This document shows, one piece after another, positions 17,370-25,957 of a stretch of DNA of 64,000 nucleotides. The stretch spans positions 3,968,001 through 4,032,000 of the forward strand of contig NZ_CP013481.2 in NCBI RefSeq assembly GCF_001465595.2, in the 5' to 3' direction. Origin of the DNA: Pandoraea apista. Its GTDB lineage: Bacteria; Pseudomonadota; Gammaproteobacteria; Burkholderiales; Burkholderiaceae. The position numbers and the translations under genes were made by a program. Within the stretch, counting starts at the first letter, position 1. Each line of letters starts with the position of its first letter. The notes under the pieces were generated by a model. The model was not told the DNA's origin and ran no database searches. It saw only the letters and a program-made list of their open reading frames with translations.

Positions 17370-18155
17370 GTGGACAAGATCGAACATCTCGAACGGCAGA
17401 TCCAGGAACATCATGCGACGCTGGCAAATCACCCGGTGTTCCATTCCATCGAATCGATGCAGGGCTTGCAGACGTTCATGGAATGGCACGTCTTCGCGGT
17501 CTGGGATTTCATGTCGCTGGTCAAACGTCTTCAGGCCGACCTGACGACCATCACCCTGCCATGGATCGCACCGCGCAACATTCATGCCGCGCGTCTGATC
17601 AACGAGATCGTGCTGGGCGAAGAGTGCGACGAAACGCCGCAAGGCCCGATGAGCCACTTCGATCTGTATCTCGCGGCCATGCGCGACGTCGGCGCCGACA
17701 CGCGGCAGATCCAGAAGCTCATCGACCTGCTCATGAAGGGTCACAGCGTGAGCGCCGCGCTTGCCGCCGTTGAAGCGCCGCCGCCGGTGATCCGCTTCGT
17801 CAACTCCACGTTTGCGACCTGCTACGAAGGCGCGACCCATCAGGTCCTCGGCAACTTCTTCTACGGCCGCGAAAACGTGATCCCCGACATGTTCCGCACG
17901 TTGCTCGACGGCTGGAAGATCGATGCGAAGAGCGTGCCGCTCCTGACGTTCTATCTCGATCGCCACATCGAAGTCGACTCCGGCGAACACGGTCCGGCAG
18001 CGCGCGCAATGATCGCCGAGGCCGCCCGCAACGACGAACGCCTGCTTGCCGAAGCGCTTGAAGCCGGCCTGCGCGCCATCGACGAACGCCTGCGTCTGTG
18101 GGACAGCCTGCACGAGCACATCGTGGCCACGCAAAAGGAAGCCGTCGCCGCCTGA
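17370..18155 (+). CDS. mgoB: DUF3050 heme-oxygenase-like protein (MgoB/PvfA type)
   Basis: I choose the GTG at 17370 (261 aa), because AAGG at 17357-17360 is 9 nt upstream of it but abuts the ATG at 17361, which would add three residues. The protein is all-helical with heme-oxygenase-like metal motifs: [41 protein letters not shown], and the strongly conserved [16 protein letters not shown] near the C-terminus. Related proteins bind two metals and oxidise small molecules. In the mgo and pvf clusters this gene comes first and is needed for leudiazen or valdiazen-type signals, though its exact step is less clear than that of its neighbours. It is first in the operon, 98 bp before the AurF-like gene. 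The family is secure; the symbol is by synteny. Confidence 0.85.
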   Translation: MDKIEHLERQIQEHHATLANHPVFHSIESMQGLQTFMEWHVFAVWDFMSLVKRLQADLTTITLPWIAPRNIHAARLINEIVLGEECDETPQGPMSHFDLYLAAMRDVGADTRQIQKLIDLLMKGHSVSAALAAVEAPPPVIRFVNSTFATCYEGATHQVLGNFFYGRENVIPDMFRTLLDGWKIDAKSVPLLTFYLDRHIEVDSGEHGPAARAMIAEAARNDERLLAEALEAGLRAIDERLRLWDSLHEHIVATQKEAVAA

Positions 18156-18253
18156 CGCCCGGCGGGTCACACCGGGTCCGTCCTTTCGCTGCGTGCCGCG
18201 CCGCCTGTGGCGCGGTTTCCGGTCTGCCCGCCCCCATTCTCCGAGGCAATGCC

Positions 18254-19177
18254 ATGTCACTGCAGAGTTACGTCAGCCACGCTGACCAATGGGAACAACG
18301 TGCCACCATCCGTTCCCGTCCGCGCCGCATCGTCGAGGACGATGACCTGAGCTATTACCCGGTCGAGCGCCAGCCGCTCTACGCGCATCCGGCGGTGATC
18401 GACGCCGGCAAGCAAGTGCAGGACTACATCCTGCTGCAGAGCTTTTACAAGTACATCAACGACGTCATCATTTTCGAGACGGAAATCGTCAACCGCACGG
18501 CACTCGCCATCGCAAAGTCGCGCTTTCCGTTCGAATTTCCGTTTGCCTGCCGCAGCGACGCCATGTCGGTCGTGATCGACGAGAACTACCATGCGTACGT
18601 GGCAATGGACTACCTCGACCAGGTCGAGCGCAGCACCGGGATCGGCCCGATCGAACAGAACCGCGAGATCGAACTCTCGCGCGCGATTCCGCGCGCCATG
18701 GAATTCGTGCCGCCGCAATACGCCGCCGGGATGGAACTGCTCGGCGTGGCGATTTCGGAGAATACGGTCACCGCAGAGGTCGCCGCGTTCTCGCGCGATA
18801 CCACGCTCAAGCGCTCGGTCAAAGGCGTCATGGCCGACCATCTGGCCGACGAGGGCCGGCATTCGGTCTTCTGGATCAATCTCGTCAAGCTCTACTGGCG
18901 TGAAATCGACGAGCCGGCACGTGTCGAACTTGGTCGCGGGCTGCCCTTCTTCCTGCGCGAATACCTCACCAATGAACTGCAACTCGAGTTCGACCGGCGT
19001 CTGATCGCTACGCTCGACCTCCCGGCAGCCACGCGCGAACAGATCGCCCGCGACATGGTGGGCGCCTACCCGATCACCAACCAGCATCCGATGATCGTCA
19101 ACATCCGCAAATTCCTGAAAATGGCAGGGCTGCTCGAACACGAGCCCACACGCGCGGCTATCGCGCAATACCTGTGA
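18254..19177 (+). CDS. mgoC: AurF-like diiron N-oxygenase (MgoC/PvfB/HamC type)
   Basis: This 307-aa helical protein has the carboxylate/histidine ligand pattern of p-aminobenzoate N-oxygenase AurF: FETEIVNR (about 74-81), DENYHAY (109-115, Glu and His), AEVAAF (Glu near 175) and DHLADEGRHSVFW (His196, Glu200, His203). AurF relatives oxidise an amino group to hydroxylamine or further. In mangotoxin-regulating mgo, virulence-factor pvf and fragin ham clusters the homologue makes the N-O bond of the diazeniumdiolate signal. The ATG at 18254 follows GAGG. It lies 10 bp before the NRPS gene, a typical tight operon. Confidence 0.87.
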   Translation: MSLQSYVSHADQWEQRATIRSRPRRIVEDDDLSYYPVERQPLYAHPAVIDAGKQVQDYILLQSFYKYINDVIIFETEIVNRTALAIAKSRFPFEFPFACRSDAMSVVIDENYHAYVAMDYLDQVERSTGIGPIEQNREIELSRAIPRAMEFVPPQYAAGMELLGVAISENTVTAEVAAFSRDTTLKRSVKGVMADHLADEGRHSVFWINLVKLYWREIDEPARVELGRGLPFFLREYLTNELQLEFDRRLIATLDLPAATREQIARDMVGAYPITNQHPMIVNIRKFLKMAGLLEHEPTRAAIAQYL

Positions 19178-19187
19178 GGAACGTGTC

Positions 19188-22100
19188 ATGAGAGCGATTT
19201 CCTTCGCTGTGGCAGGCAACAACCGCCTGGGTGCACGCCTGTTCGCTGCCCTTCACGACATGGGGCATGACGTGACGCCGCTGTGCAACGCGTCTGGGCC
19301 GCTGGCCGAGATGGCCGAGCAACTGGGCGCCGCCGTCCCGCACGCGCATGCCGCGCCGCCGAACGTCGAGTGGCGCATCGAGTGTGGCGATGCCGATCCG
19401 GCAATCGTCAGTCAAGCGAACCATGTGCTGAGCTTCGTCGCGCGCGCTCCCGCATTCCCTCCGGCTCGCGCGACGCTCTCTTGGCAATGGCAAGGGCCCA
19501 ATGGCGTGGTCGACGTGGCATCAAGTCCGTGCGAGTTCGACCGTCCGATCTGCGGTGCCGATCTCGTGGCACATATCGATACCGAAGCCGAAGCCATGCT
19601 CGTGGACATCGTCAGCCAACTCGGGCGCGATGTATTGACGCCGCAGACGCTGGCGGCGCGCGCCCCGGCAATACCCACGCCCGGGAGCATAGTCCTCGAC
19701 ACGCATCAGTTGTCCGGCTGGCATGCGGGCAATGAGACGGCGCGAACGATGTCGTTGCCCCCCTCACTGCCCGAGATGGTGTCACGCCAGGCCGTGGCGG
19801 CACCGGCGGCGATTGCCTTGCGCGACGCGCATGGCGACGTCGACTACCGCACCTTCGTGGCCGCGTCGATGAAGCTGGCGTGGCAACTCTCGGCGCTAAT
19901 ACCGACAAGTGCGCCACACGACGGCACGCCATGCGTCATTGCGGTACGCCTGCCGAAGTCGCGCCTGCTCTACACGGCCATTCTCGGGGTCATTGGTGCG
20001 GGTGCGGCCTATGCGCCGCTCGATCCGTCGTTCCCGCCCGAGCGCGTGCGTCAGATCCTTGAGCAGAGCCGGGCCAAGTGCCTGATCACCGACGACGATT
20101 TCGACGCGAGCGGACTCGACGGCCTTGACGTCGAAGTGATTCGCCTGCGCTCGCTCGATGCCGCAGACGTGGATATCGGGGTGACGACATGGCCAGTGGA
20201 ACGTCAAGCCGATCGGGCGAGCCGTTGCGCCATTACGATCTTCACCTCAGGGTCGACCGGCACGCCCAAGGGCGTCATGCTCACGCATCGCAATATCGTG
20301 CACTTCTGCCACTGGTATCGCGACTACATCGGCATGAACGCCAGCTCGCGCGTGCTGCAATTCTGTACCGTGGCATTCGATGTCTCGTTGCTCGACATCT
20401 TTCCGACGTTCCTCTCGGGCGCGACGCTGGTGATTCCCACCGAAGCCCAGCGGCATGCACTCGACGAGTTGAGCGACCTCATTGCCCGCGAAGCCCTCAC
20501 TCACGCCTTCTTGCCGCCCGCATTGCTGGCGGTGATGCCCGACGCCCAGTGGCCGGCGCTGCGTCACCTGCTCACAGGGGGCGATGTCTGCTTTCCCGAG
20601 ACGATCGCCCGTTGGAGTCAGGGCCGAGCCTTCCACAACATCTTCGGGCCGGCGGAATGTACGGTGCTCGTGACAATTGCGCGCCTTCAGGCAGGCGACA
20701 GTAATCGCCTGATCGGACAGCCTATCGCGAATGTGCGTTGTTACGTGCTCAACGATGACGGCCAACCTGCAAGAACCGGCGAACCCGGCGAACTGTGTGT
20801 CGCGGGGGCAGGCGTGGCCGACGGCTACCTGCACCGGCCAGACCTGACCGAGCGCAGCTTCGTGCCCAATCCGTTCGCCGATCCGAATGGCGAATGGCCG
20901 GCGGCACGCGACGAAAAGCTCTATCGCACGGGCGATATCGTGCAATGGGACGACAACGGCCAGTTGCATTTCGTCGGCCGACGCGACGCGCAGGTCAAGA
21001 TTCGTGGTTTCCGCGTCGAGCTGGGTGAGATCGAGGGCGCGGCCATCGCGACCGGCATGTTCGGTCAGTGCGCGTGTGTAGTCGACGATCGCAAGCGCAT
21101 CCGCGGCTTCGTTGCCAGACCGCTCGACACATCGGCCAGTGGCGACGCGCTGCGTGCACTGCTCGTCGCACGTCTGCCCGACTACATGGTGCCGTACGAG
21201 ATCGTTGTACTCGACAAACTGCCCGCCACCAACAACGGCAAGATCGACCGCGGCGCGCTGGCGCGCATCCCGGCTCAGCGCGCCCATGCCCATGAGGCAC
21301 AGGCGCACGAGGAACCGCTCACCGAAACGCAAACGCAACTGCAAGCGCTGTGGGCGCGGCTGCTCGATCTGGAACCGTTCGAGATCGGGAAAGACGATTC
21401 GTTCTTCAATCTCGGCGGACACTCATTGCTGGTCTCAAAGCTGATGCTCGCCGTCAAGAAGGAGTTTGGCGGCAATGCCCCGCTCGCCCGCTTCATGGAA
21501 CGTCCGACCATCGCCTCGCTGTCGTCATTGCTCGAGAACGACGATGTCGACAAGGGCGAACGGATACCGCAGCGTGTGTTCGATGACATGGCGCTGCCCG
21601 ACGATATCCGTCCTGTCGATGGACTGCGCCCCGTCCCCGACGGTGCCCGTGCCATCCTGCTCACCGGTGCGAACGGATTCCTCGGTACCTTCATTGCAGC
21701 GGAGCTGATCGCGCAGACATCGGCCGTCGTGCATTGCGTGGTGCGTGCTGCCAGCCAGAAGGAGGGAGAAGCCCGACTGACCCAGGCCCTGCAAGCGAAC
21801 GGACTCGGTGCGATCGCCGGGCATCCGCGTCTGAAGGTGATCCTCGGCGATCTTGCCAAGCCCCGGCTCGGGCTGAGCGCCGATACGTGGCGCATGCTGG
21901 CGCGCGACATCGATGCGATCTACCACAACGGCGCGCATGTCAATCATGTCTACGACTATCCCTATCTTTACGATGCCAACGTCGGTGCAACACTGGCGTT
22001 GCTGCGCCTGGCCTGCGAGTTCCGCAACAAGTCGATGCACTTCGTCTCAACCTTGTCGGCCGCGAGTGCTGCGAACGACGCCGGGCACGTGCTGGAGCAA

Positions 22101-22790
22101 GGCCCCGCACGCAGCGCACCGGTGTTCGTGAACAACGGCTACAACGTCACGAAGTGGGTCGCCGAGCATCTCGTGTGGGAGGCAGCCGAGCGAGGGGTCG
22201 ACGTGACCATCCTGCGCCCGGGCAATATCACCGGCGTTGCGGACACCGGTCTTTGCCAGCCCGCGCGCAACCGCATCCTGCTCCTCGTCAAAGGCTCGCT
22301 CCAACTCGGCGCTGCGCCTGCGGGCGACACCGACTTCGATTTCACGCCGGTCGATTTTCTTGCCCGCGCTGTCGTGCGCTGTACGACCGACCCGCAACGG
22401 GAATTGCGCGTGTTCCATCTCCAGAATCCGACCCCGCTGACCTGGGAGGATTATCTCGGCGCGCTGGCGCAATGCGGCTACCCGATAACACTGGAAGAAC
22501 CGTCGGAGTGGCGCAAGCGATTGACCTCGATCGACGAGAGCAATGCGCTGTTCGACGTTGTGGCGTTCTACCTCGACGACAGTCAGGAGGACATCGGGGA
22601 CATGTCACGCATTGACCATCAGCAAACCGCCGCTGCGCTCGCACGGCTGGGCGTCGTGTACCCGCGCAAGGACGCCCGATTGCTAGCCCGGCATTTCGCC
22701 TATCTGATCGAGAGCGGCTTTTTACCCGCGCCGGCCGGCAGCGACACCCGGCGCACCGAACGCGAGACGGATATGGCTTCCGCAATCTGA
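19188..22790 (+). CDS. mgoA: Single-module NRPS, A-T-reductase (MgoA/PvfC/HamD type)
   Basis: This 1200-aa protein has four parts. Residues 1-180 form an extra Rossmann-like domain (FAVAGNNRLGARLFAALHDMG) resembling a degenerate formyltransferase. The adenylation domain spans about 195-700, with TSGSTGTPKG (353-362), NIFGPAE (484-490), YRTGD (579-583) and NGKIDR (683-688). The carrier domain has NLGGHSLL with pantetheine Ser746. A terminal NAD(P)-dependent reductase domain has TGANGFLG (826-833), Ser954 and Y985/K989. There is no condensation domain, so one amino acid is loaded and released reductively. Reading the binding pocket by alignment to GrsA gives D-V-L-A-L-G-I-V-L-K, a hydrophobic pocket consistent with Val or Leu, but tentative. 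GAGGAAC precedes the ATG. Product type is inferred from synteny. Confidence 0.9.
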   Translation: MRAISFAVAGNNRLGARLFAALHDMGHDVTPLCNASGPLAEMAEQLGAAVPHAHAAPPNVEWRIECGDADPAIVSQANHVLSFVARAPAFPPARATLSWQWQGPNGVVDVASSPCEFDRPICGADLVAHIDTEAEAMLVDIVSQLGRDVLTPQTLAARAPAIPTPGSIVLDTHQLSGWHAGNETARTMSLPPSLPEMVSRQAVAAPAAIALRDAHGDVDYRTFVAASMKLAWQLSALIPTSAPHDGTPCVIAVRLPKSRLLYTAILGVIGAGAAYAPLDPSFPPERVRQILEQSRAKCLITDDDFDASGLDGLDVEVIRLRSLDAADVDIGVTTWPVERQADRASRCAITIFTSGSTGTPKGVMLTHRNIVHFCHWYRDYIGMNASSRVLQFCTVAFDVSLLDIFPTFLSGATLVIPTEAQRHALDELSDLIAREALTHAFLPPALLAVMPDAQWPALRHLLTGGDVCFPETIARWSQGRAFHNIFGPAECTVLVTIARLQAGDSNRLIGQPIANVRCYVLNDDGQPARTGEPGELCVAGAGVADGYLHRPDLTERSFVPNPFADPNGEWPAARDEKLYRTGDIVQWDDNGQLHFVGRRDAQVKIRGFRVELGEIEGAAIATGMFGQCACVVDDRKRIRGFVARPLDTSASGDALRALLVARLPDYMVPYEIVVLDKLPATNNGKIDRGALARIPAQRAHAHEAQAHEEPLTETQTQLQALWARLLDLEPFEIGKDDSFFNLGGHSLLVSKLMLAVKKEFGGNAPLARFMERPTIASLSSLLENDDVDKGERIPQRVFDDMALPDDIRPVDGLRPVPDGARAILLTGANGFLGTFIAAELIAQTSAVVHCVVRAASQKEGEARLTQALQANGLGAIAGHPRLKVILGDLAKPRLGLSADTWRMLARDIDAIYHNGAHVNHVYDYPYLYDANVGATLALLRLACEFRNKSMHFVSTLSAASAANDAGHVLEQGPARSAPVFVNNGYNVTKWVAEHLVWEAAERGVDVTILRPGNITGVADTGLCQPARNRILLLVKGSLQLGAAPAGDTDFDFTPVDFLARAVVRCTTDPQRELRVFHLQNPTPLTWEDYLGALAQCGYPITLEEPSEWRKRLTSIDESNALFDVVAFYLDDSQEDIGDMSRIDHQQTAAALARLGVVYPRKDARLLARHFAYLIESGFLPAPAGSDTRRTERETDMASAI

Positions 22791-22862
22791 GCGCCATACC
22801 TCGTGACTTTGTCGTGACTTTGCTGTTTTCGTGCTGTTCCCTCACACCTCAAGGAGTTCATC

Positions 22863-23357
22863 ATGCTGCAAAAAGTCCGCACCGAGCTGCAACCCGACAC
22901 GTTGATCCACAACCTCACGACCACGGTGCATGCCGGTGTCGCAGAGCTGAACGCCCCCGCCCGCAAAGTGTGGGACGTGGTCGGTCGCTTTGACGGCTAC
23001 AACCGTTTCGTCACGGGGCTTGAGTACATTCAGATGACGGGCACGGCGACCGGCCCCCGCTCACTGCGCCATAAGCACTTCACCGGCGGTGATCTGGTTG
23101 TCGAGCAACTGAACACGCGCGATGACGCCGCCATGACGATGAGCTGGACACTGATCTACACGACGTTCGACATCGGCAACATGTGGGCATCGATGGAAGT
23201 CGTGCCACGTGGCGACAACGCCTGTACCGCCACGTACCGCATCGTCGGCGAGGCACGCTCCGGCAACCCGAAGGATCAGGCGGCGTTCGACACTTTCGCC
23301 GTCGGCTTCCTGAAGATGGCCATGGACAATCTGCGCAAAATATTCAACGGCGGCTGA
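22863..23357 (+). CDS. mgoD: SRPBCC/polyketide-cyclase-like protein (MgoD/PvfD/HamE type)
   Basis: This 164-aa protein has the START-like helix-grip fold: LNAPARKVWDVVGRFDGYNRFVTGL at the start, SWTLIYTTFDIGNMWASMEVVP in the sheet, and a long C-terminal helix FAVGFLKMAMDNLRKIF. Such folds bind small hydrophobic ligands. Its homologue is the fourth gene of the mgo and pvf operons and is needed for full signal production, with no proven reaction that I know of. AAGGAG lies just upstream of the ATG. A terminator follows 67 bp later, so this gene closes the core operon. Confidence 0.85.
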   Translation: MLQKVRTELQPDTLIHNLTTTVHAGVAELNAPARKVWDVVGRFDGYNRFVTGLEYIQMTGTATGPRSLRHKHFTGGDLVVEQLNTRDDAAMTMSWTLIYTTFDIGNMWASMEVVPRGDNACTATYRIVGEARSGNPKDQAAFDTFAVGFLKMAMDNLRKIFNGG

Positions 23358-23423
23358 TCGCCCGCACGGTGCCCGGTTCGCGCGGCAATTGGGGCATTCG
23401 GCAATCAAGTCGTTCGAACCTTG

Positions 23424-23457
23424 CCCTTGCGGCGCGTGCCGCGGGGGCCCCTTTTTT
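23424..23457 (+). terminator. Rho-independent terminator after the core biosynthetic operon
   Basis: CCCTTGCGGC pairs with GCCGCGGGGG (with two G-T pairs) around a GCGT loop, and a run of T bases follows at 23452-23457. It stands between the SRPBCC gene and the aminotransferase gene. Read-through could still supply the latter, for which I see no clear promoter of its own. Confidence 0.65.
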
Positions 23458-23482
23458 ATTTCGCTTCGTCACGGACCGCACC

Positions 23483-24709
23483 ATGGACAGACACATCCCG
23501 CCCGCTGGCCGCTGGCAACTTGCTGCGCGCGCGCGCCACATGAAACCCTCTTCGCTGCGCGAATTGCTCAAGGTGGCCGAACGACCCGACATCATTTCCT
23601 TCGCGGGCGGCTTGCCCTCCCCGCATGCGCTACCCGTCGAGCGATTGAGCACGGCGCTCGATCGCATTCTGCACCGTGACGCTGTCGGGGCGCTGCAATA
23701 CGGCCCGTCCGAAGGCTATACGCCGCTACGCGAAGCCATTGCCGCACGCCTGTCGCGTCAGGGCGCGGCGGTGAGTCCCGCTCAGGTGCTCATCACGACG
23801 GGCTCGCAGCAGGCGCTGGACCTCGTCGCACGCGTGCTCATCGATCCCGGCAGCCGCGTGCTGATCGAGACGCCCACCTACCTCGGCGCGGTTCAGGCCT
23901 TTGCTCAGTACCAGCCGGTATTTGACGAAGTCCCGACCGACGCCGCCGGCCTTGTCCCCGAGTACATGGATGAAGCCTCGATGCGCGACGCCCGGCTGCT
24001 CTACATCCAGCCCAACTTTCAGAATCCCACGGGCCGCACGCTCCCTCTTGAGCGCCGCAAAGCGCTGGCATCCCGGGCAAAACGCCTGGGATTGTTGATG
24101 GTGGAAGACGATCCGTACGGCGAGCTGGTCTACAGCGGCGTGACACCGCCCTCGCTGCGCTCGATGGCGCCTGACGACGTCGTTCATCTTGGATCGTTCT
24201 CGAAAGTCATTGCGCCCGGCCTGCGCGTAGGCTACCTCGTCGCCCCGGAAGAACTCATGATCAAGCTGTTGCAGGCGAAGCAGGCGAGCGACCTTCACAC
24301 GACCGGCATCACGCAGCGGCTGGCGCACGCCCTTCTCACAGACGGCGAGTACGACGCCCATCTCGACGCCATCCGGCTGCGCTACCGGGCGCAGTGCGCG
24401 CTCATGCTCAAATGCCTGGCCGAATACATGCCCGACGGTGTCTCGTGGACCCGCCCGGCGGGGGGCATGTTCCTCTGGGTTACGCTGCCGCCGCAGATCG
24501 ACAGCGCCAGCCTGTTCGAAGACGCCCTGGCTTGCGGCGTGGCGTTCATCCCTGGCGCGTCGTTTCACGCGATCTCTCCGAAAGCGAATACGATGCGGCT
24601 GACGTTCACGACAGCGACACCGGCGCAGATCGAAACCGGCATCATGCGGCTCGCCAAAACCATCGAGGCGCGTCTGGAGAAGACAGCATCGCGTCTCGTC
24701 ATGTCGTGA
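23483..24709 (+). CDS. PLP-dependent aminotransferase, class I/II (LysN/MocR-like fold)
   Basis: This 408-aa fold-type I enzyme shows PDIISFAGGLPSPHALP, QYGPSEGYTPLREAIA, TTGSQQALDL, QPNFQNPTG, EDDPYGEL and SFSKVIAPGLRVGY with the PLP-binding Lys241. It resembles 2-aminoadipate/branched-chain transaminases of the LysN type and has no DNA-binding domain. In the fragin (ham) cluster an aminotransferase also accompanies the diazeniumdiolate genes, so it may act on the NRPS product (amination of an aldehyde) or supply the amino acid. A terminator separates it from the four-gene core, which makes its membership likely but not certain. Confidence 0.82.
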   Translation: MDRHIPPAGRWQLAARARHMKPSSLRELLKVAERPDIISFAGGLPSPHALPVERLSTALDRILHRDAVGALQYGPSEGYTPLREAIAARLSRQGAAVSPAQVLITTGSQQALDLVARVLIDPGSRVLIETPTYLGAVQAFAQYQPVFDEVPTDAAGLVPEYMDEASMRDARLLYIQPNFQNPTGRTLPLERRKALASRAKRLGLLMVEDDPYGELVYSGVTPPSLRSMAPDDVVHLGSFSKVIAPGLRVGYLVAPEELMIKLLQAKQASDLHTTGITQRLAHALLTDGEYDAHLDAIRLRYRAQCALMLKCLAEYMPDGVSWTRPAGGMFLWVTLPPQIDSASLFEDALACGVAFIPGASFHAISPKANTMRLTFTTATPAQIETGIMRLAKTIEARLEKTASRLVMS

Positions 24710-24832
24710 CAGATTCCCCGGTTGGCCTGGATGGACGGCATCGATTGACGGGGCACCACGGAGACGCCGCCCGAGGGCGTCACGTCGATGCCGGTCCGGA
24801 CACGGCATATGCGCATATGCGCGTCGCGTGAT

Positions 24833-25747
24833 CTATGCGCATGCCTGGAGCGTGGCGTCCAAAGGTTCGAAGCGCCCGAGGTGTTGCGCCGTCTCGACAA
24901 AGCGCGGCACGCAGGGATTGCTGCTCGTTTTGCTCCATACAAGCGCAACGTCGATATGCGGCGCATGCAGTAGCGGAACGAACAACACGTTTTCCGCGCG
25001 CGTACTGCGCATCGAGCTATGCACGAGCGCGACCCCCAGCCGTTGCCCCACCAGATTCACGATCGTCTGTTGAAAATTGGTTTCTAGCCGTACGCGCGGC
25101 GTAAAGCCCGCCTGCCGGCAATGATCGGTAATGGTGTTATGGATGAAAGGAGATGCCTCGCGTGGCGAAATGATGAACGGGTCGTCCTTCAGTTCCGCTA
25201 TGGAGATGGCGGTGCGTGCCGCCAGCCGATGACCGGCAGGCAGGGCTGCGACGAGCGGCTCACGGAAGATGGTTTCGGTGCATAACTCGTCGCTTGCGTC
25301 TGACGAATACATGATGCCCACGTCGAGCCGGCCGCAACGCAGTTCGTTTGCGAGATCCGTCGGAATCGTTTCCTTGAGTTTGACCTCGATACGCGGAAAT
25401 GCCGCAGCAAAATCACGGGTGAGTACGGGGAGCACACTGCATGCCACGGCAAACATGAAACCCGCGCAAAGCACGCCGGTCTCGCCAACTTCCGCGGCGC
25501 GGGCATGGGAGCGCGCCTGGTCGAGCGTTGCCAGCACGGAGCGCGCATCGCGATAGAAGCGCTGCCCTGCGGGGGTGAGGCAAACGCTGCGCTGCGTTCG
25601 TTGAAAAAGCACCACCCCCAACTCCTCTTCGAGCATGGCGATCTGGCGGGACAACGGTGGCTGCGAGATGTGCAGCAGGTTCGCCGCCCGCCCGAAGTGA
25701 AGTGTTTCAGCCAGTACTACGAAATAGCGAAGTTGCCTCAGTTCCAT
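24833..25747 (-). CDS. LysR-family transcriptional regulator
   Basis: This 304-aa protein has a CbbR/CatR-like helix-turn-helix (MELRQLRYFVVLAETLHFGRAANLLHISQPPLSRQIAMLEEELGVVLFQR) and an effector domain with the KETIPTDLANELRCGRLDVGI segment. An AAGGAG site precedes the ATG at 25747. It is divergent from the sigma-54 activator gene and convergent to the aminotransferase gene. It could control the activator, adding a second layer of regulation to the cluster. A GGTAT-TGG-ATACC dyad at 25816-25828 in the shared region is a candidate site. Confidence 0.85.
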   Translation of the reverse strand: MELRQLRYFVVLAETLHFGRAANLLHISQPPLSRQIAMLEEELGVVLFQRTQRSVCLTPAGQRFYRDARSVLATLDQARSHARAAEVGETGVLCAGFMFAVACSVLPVLTRDFAAAFPRIEVKLKETIPTDLANELRCGRLDVGIMYSSDASDELCTETIFREPLVAALPAGHRLAARTAISIAELKDDPFIISPREASPFIHNTITDHCRQAGFTPRVRLETNFQQTIVNLVGQRLGVALVHSSMRSTRAENVLFVPLLHAPHIDVALVWSKTSSNPCVPRFVETAQHLGRFEPLDATLQACA

Positions 25748-25815
25748 GGAGCCTGCTCCTTCGAAGAACATCGGTTTCTATTCATAGCGAACCCGTATCA
25801 GTCGTCACATCATAT

Positions 25816-25828
25816 GGTATTGGATACC
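25816..25828. promoter_or_regulatory. Candidate dyad between LysR and sigma-54 activator genes
   Basis: GGTAT and ATACC flank TGG in the 210-bp divergent region. It is short and could be chance; its position suits a LysR operator. Confidence 0.3.
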
Positions 25829-25957
25829 TCTCGCGAATCGAACTATGCTTGCTCTTGCTTTATGGAGCACCCCCCACCACGGGAACATCGGCAACAGGCG
25901 ATATTGCGCCGCCAAACGCAGCGCTCACCCGTTCCTATAAAGTCAATGAGAGACGCT

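Noticed and set aside
24805-24820. GCATATGCGCATATGC, a perfect 16-bp palindrome
   Set aside because: It lies between convergent genes near two 3' ends, has no partner copy and no loop for a hairpin; a function is not supported.
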